Shown here: positions 38,281 through 47,642 of the stretch, piece after piece
Position numbering within the stretch: the first letter of the stretch is position 1
Layout: every line of letters begins with the position of its first letter
DNA from: JAJPKK01 sp963781195
GTDB lineage: Bacteria; Pseudomonadota; Alphaproteobacteria; Rhizobiales; Xanthobacteraceae
Direction of reading: 5' to 3'
Assembly (NCBI GenBank): GCA_963781195.1
Contig: CAWAEZ010000009.1
Coordinates: forward strand, 310,001-374,000
DNA length: 64,000 nt
Made by a program: the position numbers and the translations under genes
Notes under the pieces: model-generated
Seen by the model: the letters and a program-made list of their open reading frames with translations, nothing else
Database searches by the model: none
What the model was told of the DNA's origin: nothing

Positions 38281-39516
38281 TTACCCGCCGAGCGCCGCGA
38301 TCGCCCGTTCAGCGGCGCTGACGCCGCTGCGGTAGGCACCATGGGCGGTCGAGAAATCCTCCGGCGAACAGGCTTCGCCGGCGAAAAAAAGCCGCTCGTC
38401 GACCGTCGCCGCCAGCGCATGGCGGGCATCGGCCTGCCCCGGCATCGCGTGCGAATAGGAACCGAGCGCCCAGGGGTCCTGCGCCCAGGCCGAGGCGGCG
38501 ACGAGGTGAAGCCGCTTGCGGATGTCGTGACCCAGCAACGCCGCGAGCTCGTCCATGGCAAAGCTCGCGAACGCCGCTTCTCCGCCGCGCTCCAGGTCGC
38601 GCGCCAGCGCGCCGCCGAAGAAGCCTTCGACCAGCGGCCGTCCCATCGGACGCAGATAGTAGGTCCCGGTGCCGACCCGGTCGACCGCGCCGTAGAGATG
38701 GGAATCCGGAGGAAACGCGTCGGCGTCGTCGAGCCGGAGATAGACCTTGTCGGCGATGCCGAGCGGCAACGCCGCGGCAGCCGCCGTCTTTGCCGGAAGC
38801 TCGGGGCGAAAGCGCAGCGTGCCGCCGGCCAGCACGTTGGTGGGAAGGGTGACGATGACGGCGCGGGCGCGCACCTCGCCGCGCGGCGTTTCGATGCGGA
38901 TCGGAGAGCCGCCGTGATCGATCGCCTGCACCGGGCAGTCGCGCACGATGTCGAGCCCGGTCCCGCAGGCGGCGATCAGGGTGCCGTAACCTTCGACCAC
39001 CCGCCAGTTGATCCCGGTGTCGCGGTAGCGCCAGAAGTCGCGGGCGGACAGCCGGTCGAGCTCGACGCCGTTGATGTAGGTGCTGGTGGCGTTGATGAGC
39101 GCATTCCAGCGGCAGCCCGGCTCGAGCGACGCTTCGCCCGGCCGATCGATCTCGGCTTCGCCCGCGGCATCGAGGCGATCGTAGAAGCGTGCCGCGGCGC
39201 TGCCATAGTCGTCCTGGTCGGCGGCGGAAAAGCCGGCATCGTTCCATTGCGTGCGCCACTTGGGCGCGGTCCGGTCGAGCGCATAGCCGAGCGTCGCAGC
39301 GACGATGCACCATTCGTTCTCGTCTGCGGAATGCAGCCAGCCGCATCCGAGCTCGATCGGCAGACCGGCCTCGTCGCGCAGCGTCCAGGCGCGGCCGCCG
39401 AGACGCGGGCGTGCTTCGAGGACCCGCATCGACAGCCGCGACGTGGCGAGCCGCCGCGCCGCCGCGAGCCCGGCCGCACCCGCCCCGATCACCACGACAT
39501 CGAACTCACACGACAT
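38281..39516 (-). CDS. Flavin-containing amine oxidase (MAO/LSD1-like)
   Basis: About 411 residues. The FAD motif is VVVIGAGAAGLAAARRL followed by EARPRLGGRAWT. The substrate-side segment is ELGCGWLHSADENEW, and the C-terminal FAD motif is RLFFAGEACSPEDFSTAHGAY. It oxidises an amine, probably a polyamine or amino-acid-like substrate, in the cytosol. The ATG at 39516 and a GTG at 39525 both fall inside a 16-bp tandem array, so the true start is uncertain by a few codons. No ribosome-binding site survives there. Confidence 0.85.
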   Translation of the reverse strand: MSCEFDVVVIGAGAAGLAAARRLATSRLSMRVLEARPRLGGRAWTLRDEAGLPIELGCGWLHSADENEWCIVAATLGYALDRTAPKWRTQWNDAGFSAADQDDYGSAAARFYDRLDAAGEAEIDRPGEASLEPGCRWNALINATSTYINGVELDRLSARDFWRYRDTGINWRVVEGYGTLIAACGTGLDIVRDCPVQAIDHGGSPIRIETPRGEVRARAVIVTLPTNVLAGGTLRFRPELPAKTAAAAALPLGIADKVYLRLDDADAFPPDSHLYGAVDRVGTGTYYLRPMGRPLVEGFFGGALARDLERGGEAAFASFAMDELAALLGHDIRKRLHLVAASAWAQDPWALGSYSHAMPGQADARHALAATVDERLFFAGEACSPEDFSTAHGAYRSGVSAAERAIAALGG

Positions 39517-39573
39517 TGCACTCACACGACATCGAATTCACACGGCACCGGATTCACAGGGATCGAACTCAGA
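39495..39573 (-). repeat. 16-bp tandem array spanning the amine oxidase start codon
   Basis: Four 16-bp units on the plus strand (CGACATCGAACTCACA, CGACATTGCACTCACA, CGACATCGAATTCACA, CGGCACCGGATTCACA) and a fifth 15-bp relic. The coding strand reads TGTGARTTCGATGTCG in each unit, so several units carry their own ATG. The first unit encodes the gene's opening residues. Because 16 is not a multiple of 3, the ATGs of successive units fall in different frames. Confidence 0.88.
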
Positions 39574-39727
39574 CGGGCACCGAAGCTACTCCCGGACTGG
39601 CCGCACCAGCAGACCACGTGGAGATGGCTCGCAGGCGGCCGCGTTGCAAGGGCCGAACGAAAGCCTGTGGCGCGCAGCGGCAACGCGCCGAAGAACGGGA
39701 TCTATGGATGAGGACGGGCCAGAGCCG

Positions 39728-40462
39728 CTAGGCGGTGCTGCCGGCATCGACCGTGAGCACGGTGCCGGTGATGCTGCCGGAGCGGTCGCCGAGCAGGAAC
39801 TCGACGGCTTCCGCCACATCCGCGACCGCCGGCAGCTTGCGCAACGCGCTGCGGCGCGCGATCTGCGCGCGCTGGGCCTCGTCGAGCTCCTGCGTCATCT
39901 CGGTGTCGAGAAAGCCCGGGGCGACCGCATTGACGTTGACGCCCATGCGCCCGACCTCGCGGGCGAGCGAGCGCGTGAACCCGAGCATCGACGCCTTGGT
40001 CGCGGCGTAGACCGACAGCCCGCTGTAGCCGGTGAAGCCGACGATCGAGGCGACGTTGACGATGCGTCCGCCGCCGTCGGCCATCATCGCCCGCACCACG
40101 TATTTCGTGAGCACCATGGGTGAGAGCGTGTTGAGCCGCACCATGTGCTCGATCCGCGAGGCGTGCATGAGCGACAGCGCGCCGCCCTCGCCGGTCGCCG
40201 CATTGTTGACGAGCCCCCAGAGCGGCCCAAAGCTCCGCCGCAGTTTGGTGACGAGCTGCGGCATCGCGCCGATGTCCTCGAGATCGAACGGCACGAAATG
40301 CAACGTCGGCGCGCCGGACCGCTGCGACGCCGCAATCGCCGCCGTCAGCTCGCGGCTCTCGGTGCGGGCGAGCGCGATGGCGTTGTAGCCGGCGGCCGCG
40401 AGCTTCATCGAAATCGCGAGGCCCAGTCCGCGACTGCCGCCGGTGACGAGAACGTTACGCAT
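39728..40462 (-). CDS. Short-chain dehydrogenase/reductase (FabG-like)
   Basis: 244 residues. The NADP-binding motif is VLVTGGSRGLGLAIS, NNAATG is the structural motif, the catalytic Ser is in VNVASIVGFTGYSG, and the Tyr/Lys pair is YAATK. The end GTVLTVDAGS is typical of 3-oxoacyl-(ACP) reductases. The start ATG overlaps the stop of the AMP-ligase by eight bases, so it is the third gene of the ACP-ligase-reductase cassette and probably reduces a 3-oxoacyl group on that carrier protein. Confidence 0.88.
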   Translation of the reverse strand: MRNVLVTGGSRGLGLAISMKLAAAGYNAIALARTESRELTAAIAASQRSGAPTLHFVPFDLEDIGAMPQLVTKLRRSFGPLWGLVNNAATGEGGALSLMHASRIEHMVRLNTLSPMVLTKYVVRAMMADGGGRIVNVASIVGFTGYSGLSVYAATKASMLGFTRSLAREVGRMGVNVNAVAPGFLDTEMTQELDEAQRAQIARRSALRKLPAVADVAEAVEFLLGDRSGSITGTVLTVDAGSTA

Positions 40463-41861
40463 GGCGCAGCAACTTGCCCGTCGGCGACATCGGCAGCGCC
40501 GGCACGAAGCGGATGGTGGCCGGCACCTTGTGGGCCGCGAGATCGCGGCGGCATTGATCGATGATCTCGCGTTCCACCGTGGTGAGCGGCGGCCCGTCGC
40601 CATCCTGGCGGCCGGGCTTGAGCACGACGTCGGCCACGACGATGGCGCCGGTGATCGGGCTCTTGCGCGCCTTGACGAGCGAGCCCGAGACGGCGGCGTG
40701 ACGGTTGATCGCCGCCTCGACCTCTTCCGGATGGACCTTCAGCCCGCCGACATTGATGATTCCGTCCTTGCGGCCGATGAAGTGATAACGGCCGCCGCGC
40801 AGCTCCACCATGTCCGCGGTGTCCACGAACCCCTCGGCATCGAGAAGCGCCGGAGCGCCGGGCCCGATATAGCGCGATGCCGTCCGGTTCGAGCGCAGCC
40901 GCAGCGAGCCCTCCGCGATCTTGATGTCGACGTCGCCACGGCCGACCCCGAGGAACTCCGCCGGAAAGCCTTCGCGGCCGTCATCGACTTCGAAGGCGAC
41001 ACCCGCCTCGGTGGAGGCATAGGCATGGCCGAGGCCGGCCTGAGGATACGTCGCGCGCAAATTGTCGAGCACGGCCTGGCCCGCGATCTCGCCGGACAGG
41101 CGCACGTAGTGCGGGCTGATCATCTGCGCCGAAGGGCCCATGAGAACGCGCCACCAATGGGACGGCGTGCCCGAAAGATGAGTCACGCCGTGCGCCGCGA
41201 GCCTCGCGAGATGCTCCACGACCGGCTCGCCCGCACCCGACAGGATGAGCGAGCCGCGGCCCACCACCGCGCGGAAGAAGATCTGCAGACCGCCGTAGCG
41301 GCGGATGTCGTAGAAAGTGCCCCAGACCGGCGCGCCCGGGTGCGACTTGATCGGCGCGGTCAGGGTCGCGACGGTGTGGCTGACGAGCTTGGGAACGCCC
41401 GTCGTTCCGGAGGTGAGGAGCACCCATTCGGTCTCCAGGCCACCGGCCATCGCCTCGCGGGGCAGGTCGTCGCAGGGTAAAACGACCGCGCCGCCGGGCA
41501 CCCGCAGCGGGATGCCGAGCGCGTCGAGATCCGAGGTGCCGGGATCGCATACGACGGCATCGATGTCCGCCGCCACCGCGATGGCGCGGAGGTGGTCCAG
41601 CGGCACGTCGGGCGGACAGACCACGAAGCGACGGGCCACGCCGTCGAGTTCGATCATCGCCAACGCGGCATGGAGCTGGTCGCGGGCCGCCAGCAGAACC
41701 GACCTGCCGTGCAGTTCGCCGAGTCGGCCGCCGAGGCTGGTGCCGTTCACGAGCGCGGTGAATGCCGCGCTCTCCTGCGCGCCCCGGAAATAACGCGGCG
41801 GACCGCCGGCTTCCGCGAGCCGGCGCCGCAACGGACGGATTTCACTTTTCGGCATTTTCAT
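40455..41861 (-). CDS. AMP-dependent acyl ligase, probably loading the adjacent carrier protein
   Basis: 468 residues. The ANL motifs are TSGTTGVPK (150-158), YASTEAG (A5), the hinge-like FIGRKDGIINVGGLKV and the C-terminal LPMSPTGKLLR with the catalytic Lys. The acid substrate is unknown. Its start overlaps the carrier-protein gene by 20 bases and its stop overlaps the reductase, so the three are translated together. The N-terminus is shorter than in free-standing acyl-CoA synthetases, which fits a carrier-protein-directed ligase. Confidence 0.87.
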   Translation of the reverse strand: MKMPKSEIRPLRRRLAEAGGPPRYFRGAQESAAFTALVNGTSLGGRLGELHGRSVLLAARDQLHAALAMIELDGVARRFVVCPPDVPLDHLRAIAVAADIDAVVCDPGTSDLDALGIPLRVPGGAVVLPCDDLPREAMAGGLETEWVLLTSGTTGVPKLVSHTVATLTAPIKSHPGAPVWGTFYDIRRYGGLQIFFRAVVGRGSLILSGAGEPVVEHLARLAAHGVTHLSGTPSHWWRVLMGPSAQMISPHYVRLSGEIAGQAVLDNLRATYPQAGLGHAYASTEAGVAFEVDDGREGFPAEFLGVGRGDVDIKIAEGSLRLRSNRTASRYIGPGAPALLDAEGFVDTADMVELRGGRYHFIGRKDGIINVGGLKVHPEEVEAAINRHAAVSGSLVKARKSPITGAIVVADVVLKPGRQDGDGPPLTTVEREIIDQCRRDLAAHKVPATIRFVPALPMSPTGKLLRHA

Positions 41862-42087
41862 AAAGGCGGACGAAATCCCCGAGGGTCACCGGAAAGCTCG
41901 AATCTTCCGCCGTCGAAAAGGGATCGACACCGAGCTGATCTTCGAGCCGCGCGACCAGGACGGCAAAGCACAGCGAATCGAGCCCCGAATTCATCAGCAC
42001 GGTGTCCTCGTTCAGCGAGGCGATCTTTTTGTTCTGCTGGGCCGCGATCTTTTCGATCTCGGCGAATACTGTTGATTGTATCGACAT
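41842..42087 (-). CDS. Acyl carrier protein
   Basis: 81 residues, acidic, with the phosphopantetheine site GLDSL (Ser38) and a four-helix ACP length. GGAGGTGAG lies upstream of the ATG. It heads the leftward ACP-ligase-SDR operon, so it is a dedicated carrier rather than the housekeeping AcpP, which would sit beside fabF/fabD. A role in a specialised lipid, signal or cell-surface acyl group is inferred from context only. Confidence 0.9.
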   Translation of the reverse strand: MSIQSTVFAEIEKIAAQQNKKIASLNEDTVLMNSGLDSLCFAVLVARLEDQLGVDPFSTAEDSSFPVTLGDFVRLYENAEK

Positions 42088-42282
42088 CGTCCGGGTCTCA
42101 CCTCCATCTCACATAGGCCCGCGGAATACACGCTCAAGCCGATGTGGCGCTCAGGGTCAAGCGAAGTCCGCCGCGCGGCCCATTGCGGAACCCGCGGCAC
42201 ATTGCGGCACCCGCGTATGGGTGCCGGCGCATCGCGAGGCATCGCGGCGCCGGCTTTGGCCGACGAAGCTCCGGACGCGGCC

Positions 42283-43317
42283 TTACAACGAGACGACGGC
42301 GCTGGCCTTGGTCGTCGTGTGCTCCCGACGCCCGGTCAGGGACGTCAGCCAGTTGCGATAGAGCCGCAGCGCCGAAGCGTGCCACGACTTGGCGAAGCGT
42401 TCCACGACGTTGGCGGCCGGAAAGCCCTCCAGCAATTCCGGATTGCGCGACGACAGCGCGCGGCGGCGGAACGCTTCCAGGCTGCGTTCGCTCGCCGCAT
42501 CGAGATAGTACCGGGGCAGCGCGGGATAGCCTTCGCTTTCGCCGCGCAGGTAGCGGCCGACGTCGCGACGATATTCCCGCAGCAGCGTGGTCGTGTCGTA
42601 TTCCGGATGGCCCTGCAGAAAGGACGAACTGGCTGCGGTCGTTCTTGACGAACACGTCGGCCCCCATCTCGGCCGACCGCGTGAGCACCTGGTAGCCGGC
42701 GCCGACGAGATCGTCGACGGCCGACGTCATTCCAGCGCGAATGTGGAACCAGCAGCCGGCCCGGCGCCCCGGCCATCAGCGGGTGGTCGGATTCCTTCAT
42801 GCATTCGTAGACGCCGAAGCATTTTGTGCGCAGCGGGCGACGCTCGATGCCGTCGCGGTGAAGCACCACCGCATGGGCGGCGAGGCAGGACCAGATCGAA
42901 GAGGTGGTGTGCTGACTCGGCCCAGTCGATGAGCTCGGTGAGGATCGGCCAATACGGCTCGTCCGTCAGCGCGCCGGCGCGCGGCTCCATTCCGGTGACG
43001 ATCAGCGCGTCGAGCCGCGTGTTCCACAGGCGGCCGATATCGGCGTAGTCCGACAAAAGGCGGCGGCGGGTGAAGTCCCCGCGCGGGATCTGCGGCAGCG
43101 CGTAAAGCCGCACGCGCACCTCGGTCTTGCCCGACGCGGCGGCGAGCAGGCTCACGAACTGACGCTCGGTGAGTTCGAGGGCGGCATCGGGCATGTTGTT
43201 GACGATGCCGATCTCGACCGCCCCGTCCTCCAGCGCGGAAAACGCCGGCACGCAGCGCACCCCCTCGAGCAGGTTGAAGCTTCGTCCCGACGCGCCCTGT
43301 TCCAACACCACCGGCAT
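42283..43317 (-). pseudogene. metA: Homoserine O-acyltransferase, MetA family, frameshifted
   Basis: Starts MPVVLEQGASGRSFNLLEGV and continues with VEIGIVNNMPDAALELTERQF, the MetA opening with NNMPD. Later pieces lie in two other frames: FGVYECMKESDHPL (Cys nucleophile region), LLVPHSRWNDV, VDDLVGAGYQVLTRS with ADVFVKNDRSQFV, then FLQGHPEYDTTTLLREYRRD with the catalytic His/Glu region, ending TTTKASAVVSL. Frame changes near 42905, 42730 and 42620 each equal one extra base. It activates homoserine for sulfur assimilation into methionine. It lies 28 bases after metY on the same strand. Confidence 0.82.
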
Positions 43318-43345
43318 AGCCGTTACTCCAGACTGTTCCGGCCGC

Positions 43346-44654
43346 TCATTGAGCCGCGGACATTGCCACGCGCGAGATCCCCGTGGCGGCGAGCGCCTGG
43401 TCGAGGTCCTCGATGATGTCGTCGATGTGCTCGATGCCGACGCTGAGCCGGATCGTTTCCGGCCGTACGCCCGCCGCCGCCTGCTCGTCCGCCGACATCT
43501 GGCGATGGGTCGTCGAGGCCGGGTGGCAGGCGAGCGATTTGGCGTCTCCGATATTGACGAGGCGCTTGACGAGCCGGAGCGCATCGTAGAAGCTGCTCGC
43601 CGCCGTCGTAGCCGCCCTCGACCCCGAAGGTGAGCAGCGAGCAGGCGCGGCCGCCCAGATATTTGTTGGCGAGCGCGTGATACGGGCTGTCGGAAAAACC
43701 GGCGTAGTTGACCCACGCCACCCGCGGATGGCCGCGCAGGTGCTCGGCGACGCGCCGGCGCATTCTCGACATGGCGCTCGACCCGCAGCGCCACCGTCTC
43801 GATGCCCTGGAGCAGCAGGAACGCGCTGATCGGCGCGAGCACGGCGCCGGTGGTGCGCTGGTAGACGCTGCGGCAGCGCGCGACATAGGCCGCCGGCCCG
43901 AACCGGTCGACATAGACGAGGCCGTGATAGGAAGCGTCGGGCGCGCAGAACATCGGGAAGCGGGCGGCGTGGTCCCGCCACGGAAATCTGCCGCTGTCGA
44001 CGATCGCGCCGCCCAGCGTGGTGCCATGCCCGCCCATGAACTTGGTGAGCGAGTGCACCACGACGTCGGCGCCGTAGTCGATGGGCTTGAGCAGGATCGG
44101 CGTCGCCACCGTGTTGTCGACGATGAGCGGGACGCCGCAGTCGTGGGCGACGCTCGGCCAGCGCCTCGATATCGCAGATGTTGCCGGCCGGATTTCCGAC
44201 CGTCTCGCAGAACACCGCGCGGGTGCCGTCGTCGATGAGCTTCTCGATGTCGGCAGGCCGGTCGCTCGCGGCAAAGCGGACCGATACGCCCTGCGACGGC
44301 AGCACGTGGGCGAACAGCGTGTGGGTCGTGCCGTAGAGCTGGGGCACCGAGACGATGTTGGTGCCCGGCCCGGTCACATTGAGCACCGCGTAGTTCAGCG
44401 CCGCCTGCCCGGTCGCCACGCACAGCGCCTCGACGCCGCCCTCGAGCGCCGCGACGCGGCGCTCCAGCACGTCGGTGGTCGGATTGCTGATGCGGCCGTA
44501 GCGGTAGCCGTCGGCCTCGAGATTGAACAGGGCGGCGCCGTGTGTCCGCGCTGTCGAACGCGTAGGCGACGGTCTGATAGATCGGCACAGCCACGGCTTT
44601 CGTCGTGGGATCTGGCTCGTAACCGCTGTGAATTGCGATGGTCTCGCTCTTCAT
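43346..44654 (-). pseudogene. metY: O-acetylhomoserine sulfhydrylase (Cys/Met PLP family), frameshifted
   Basis: Opens MKSETIAIHSGYEPDPTTKA with PIYQTVAYAF, typical of MetY. Then come VATGQAALNYAVLNV, VFCETVGNPAGNICDIEA, the PLP-lysine segment VVVHSLTKFMGGHG, and the end SVGIEHIDDIIEDLDQAL. About 430 residues if the frame is restored. The coding frame shifts about four times (near 44550, 44150, 43760 and 43590), all consistent with single-base insertions. It converts O-acyl-homoserine plus sulfide to homocysteine. With the metA-like gene it forms a two-gene methionine unit. Confidence 0.83.
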
Positions 44655-45049
44655 GTTCTTGCCAGAAGCTCTCGTCGTGCGACAGGAACGGACATCGGCA
44701 CACGCACGTATCGCGCCATTGTCGCAGTTGCTCGGCGCCGCGCACATCGCGGACCGAGGCCGGCCGTCGGGCAATGTGGCCACCAGACGTAACTAAATGG
44801 TACCTGCGGGAACAGCATGGCGACGGCGGCCGCGGCGGCTGCAATAACCTTAATGGTAACAGGCGGCGCTATGTGGCTCAGCGTCGCGCTTGCGGTAGCC
44901 CGTTTGCCGTGCCGATATGATCGCCGAACGTGCGACATCCGGCGCTGGGGCCGACCGCGTGCGCCCGTTAATTTTAACGGACACAGCGCAATACGCGCAG
45001 ATGCCGATGAATTCTCGATAACCATGACGGAAATCATTTCAGGGTCATA
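44655..45049. other. AT-richer divergent control region with a palindrome
   Basis: 395 bases between metY (leftward) and the acyl-CoA synthetase (rightward). It holds a clean dyad, CCGTTAATTTTAACGG, at 44965-44980, a possible operator. An open frame at 44817-45050 (start MATAAAAAAITLMVTG) is not convincing. I looked for a SAM-II riboswitch ahead of metY and did not see its conserved core. Confidence 0.4.
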
Positions 45050-46849
45050 ATGATACCGCCGGCCCCGGCCTCCGCTCCGCGTCGAAGGCATGGCTGCGGG
45101 CCCTGGAGCTGACGGCGCCGATTGCGAACGCAGCCTACCCGGACCTTTCCGGTGGTCGTGGAGGAGCTGGCGCGGCAATTCGGCGACGCTCCGGCCTCGT
45201 TGTCGGAGACCAGCGCGCTGACGTTTCGCGCGCTGGCCGAACGTTCGAACCGCTATTCGCGCTGGGCGGTCCTCTACGGGGTCGGCAAGGGCGACACGGT
45301 CTGCCTGCTGATGCCGAACCGGCCGGAATACCTGGCGATCTGGATCGGCATCTGCCGCATGGGCGGGATCGTCTCGCTGCTCAACACGCACCTCGTCGGC
45401 GCGTCCCTCGCCCACTGGATCGACGCCGTCGCGCCGCGGCACATCATCGTCGACGCGGGAGCTGCTGGAGGCGTTTCGCACCGCAATGCCGCATCTGGCG
45501 AGCCGGCCGTCGTCTGGTCGCATGGCGATGGCGGGCCGGCCTTGCCCGACATCGCGCAGGCGGTGGCAGAACTCGACGGCGACGCTCTCGACCGCTGCGG
45601 AGCGGGTCGAGGTCACGCTCGACGACCGCGCGCTCTACGTCTACACGTCCGGCACCACGGGCCTGCCCAAGGCCGCCATCGTGAGCCATTTCCGGTTGAT
45701 GAACTGGACCCACTGGTTCGCCGGCATGATGGACACCTCGCCGGACGACCGCATGTACAACTGCCTGCCGATGTATCACAGCGTCGGCGGCGCGGTGGCG
45801 ACCGGCGCGGTCCTCGTCAGCGGCGGCTCGGTGTTCATCCGCGACAAGTTCTCGGCCACCGCGTTCTGGGACGACGTCCGCCGTCACGACTGCACGATCT
45901 TCCAGTACATCGGCGAGCTCTGCCGATATCTCCTCAACGCCGCGCCGCCCGACGCGCCCGTGGTGCCGACGCGGATCCGTCTCTGCTGCGGCAACGGATT
46001 ACGGGCAGACCTCTGGGATCCGTTCAAGAAACGGTTCGGCATTCCGCACATTCTCGAGTTCTATGCCGCCACCGAAGGCAATATCCCGCTGTTCAACGTC
46101 GAGCAGCGGCCGGGCGCGGTCGGGCGGACGCCGCCTTTCATCGCCCACCGGTCCGGGCTCGCGCTGGTCCGGTTCGACGCCGCCGCCGGCCGTGCCGTTG
46201 CGCGACGCCGCAGGGGCGGTGCATCCGCTGCGGGCCGAACGAAAGCGGCGAAGCGATCGGCCGCATCTCGAAGGCGCCGGGCGACCGCGGCTCCCGCTTC
46301 GACGGCTACACCTCGCGCGAGGAGACCGACCGCAAGATCCTGCGCGACGTCTTCGCGCCGGGCGACGCCTGGTTTCGCAGCGGCGACCTGATGCGCCAGG
46401 ACGAAGCGGGCTTCTACTATTTCGTCGACCGCATCGGCGACACCTTTCGCTGGAAGGGCGAGAACGTCGCCACGTCGGAAGTCGCCGCGGCGCTCACGTC
46501 GTTTCCCGGCGTGCTCGACGCCAATGTCTCCGGCGTCGCGATTCCCGGCAGCGACGGACGCGCCGGCATGGCGGAGATCGTATGCGCCGTGCCCCTCGAC
46601 CTCGCGGCGCTGCGGAAACACCTGGTGGCGCAGCTGCCGCGCTATGCCGTGCCGGTCCTGCTGCGCATTCGCGCCCACATCGAGCTGACGCCGACCTTCA
46701 AGCAGAAGAAGGGCGCACCGGAATGGGACAGCTTCGATCCCGCCACCTGTCCCGATCCACTCTACGTCGCCGATGCCGACAGCGACCGGTACGTGACGAT
46801 GGACAGCGCCATTTATGAACGCATCCGGGCCGGACGTGTCCGGCTTTAG
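45050..46849 (+). pseudogene. FATP-type (very) long-chain acyl-CoA synthetase, frameshifted
   Basis: Conserved pieces lie in successive frames. They are: SKAWLRALELTAPIAN (45082 on), TRTFPVVVEELARQFGDAP, YVYTSGTTGLPKAAIVSH, YHSVGGAVATGAVLV, EFYAATEGNIPLFNVEQRPG, then GDAWFRSGDLMRQDEAGFYYFVDR. The end is TFKQKKGAPEWDSFDPATC, characteristic of the FATP/FadD6 group. At least four indels are needed to join them (near 45135, 45460-45600, 46190 and 46230). The start is unclear: the ATG at 45050 has CAGGG upstream but is not in frame with the first conserved segment. Restored, it would activate long-chain or steroid-like acids with CoA. Confidence 0.78.
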
Positions 46850-46939
46850 AGCCGATCGCGCCATGCCCGCGATGGATCGCACCGGGCGTTTGGCCTAAGC
46901 TCGGGCGCCGATCCCCTCCAACCCCACGGACGAACCACG

Positions 46940-47503
46940 ATGCAGACGCGCTTTGCGCCGCTATCCGAACAGGACATGACCTCCGAGCAGAAGCGCGTCG
47001 CCCACGCCATCGCGAGCGGCCCGCGCGGCGGGCTGCGCGGCCCGTTCCACGCCATGCTGCGCAGCCCCGAGCTTGCCGACCGGGTCCGGCACCTCGGCGA
47101 TTTCGTGCGCTTCGAAAGCACGTTCCCGCCGGCGCTGCGCGAGCTCGCGATCCTTCTCGTCGCCCGGTTCTGGTCGGCGCATTACGAATGGAACGCGCAC
47201 TGCAAGCACGCGGTCACCGCCGGCCTCGACCCCGCGATTCCCGCGGCGATCGGCGCCGGACGGCGCCCGGAGACGCTCTCGCCCGACGAGAAGCTGGTCT
47301 ATGATCTCATCTCCGAACTGCTGACCGACAAGGACATCAGCGACGCCACCTACGAGGCGGCCACAGCGCGGTTCGGCGAGCGCGCGATCATCGAGCTGAT
47401 CGCGACCGCCGGTTATTACGGGTTCGTTTCGTTGGTGCTCAATGCCGCGCGGACTCCGGTTCCGTCGGATGGGACGCGCCTGCCGCCGCTCCCGGCGCGT
47501 TGA
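46940..47503 (+). CDS. Carboxymuconolactone decarboxylase / AhpD-like protein
   Basis: 187 residues, all-helical CMD fold. ALRELAILLVARFWSAHYEWNAHCKHA holds the conserved Glu and HxxxC/His positions, and IELIATAGYYGFVSLVLNA is the second half of the fold. Only one Cys of the AhpD CxxC pair is present (HCKHA), so a peroxidase role is doubtful; lactone decarboxylation or an unknown reaction is more likely. It follows the acyl-CoA synthetase by about 90 bases. Confidence 0.83.
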   Translation: MQTRFAPLSEQDMTSEQKRVAHAIASGPRGGLRGPFHAMLRSPELADRVRHLGDFVRFESTFPPALRELAILLVARFWSAHYEWNAHCKHAVTAGLDPAIPAAIGAGRRPETLSPDEKLVYDLISELLTDKDISDATYEAATARFGERAIIELIATAGYYGFVSLVLNAARTPVPSDGTRLPPLPAR

Positions 47504-47642
47504 CGCGCCGCACGGAACGCGCGCGCCGCGGCGGGTGAAAACGCCCGCACCGCGTTTCCGCGCATGCTATAAGCGGCGGCGCCGGGACGCTTTTTGACCC
47601 GTAGCTCGTCCAATACCAAGACTTGAAAAGGGAGGACTTTCC

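Noticed and set aside
44655..45049. SAM-II riboswitch ahead of metY
   Set aside because: Position is right for alphaproteobacterial met genes, but I could not find the conserved core and pseudoknot partner. A covariance search with the SAM-II model would decide.
44817..45050. Small ORF of 77 codons
   Set aside because: Ala-rich opening with no clear ribosome-binding site; it lies in the control region between two divergent genes and ends at the start of the next gene by chance.
47531..47548. Terminator after the 46940-47503 gene
   Set aside because: Only a 5-bp GCGGG/CCCGC stem with an 8-base loop and no T-run; too weak in this GC-rich sequence.
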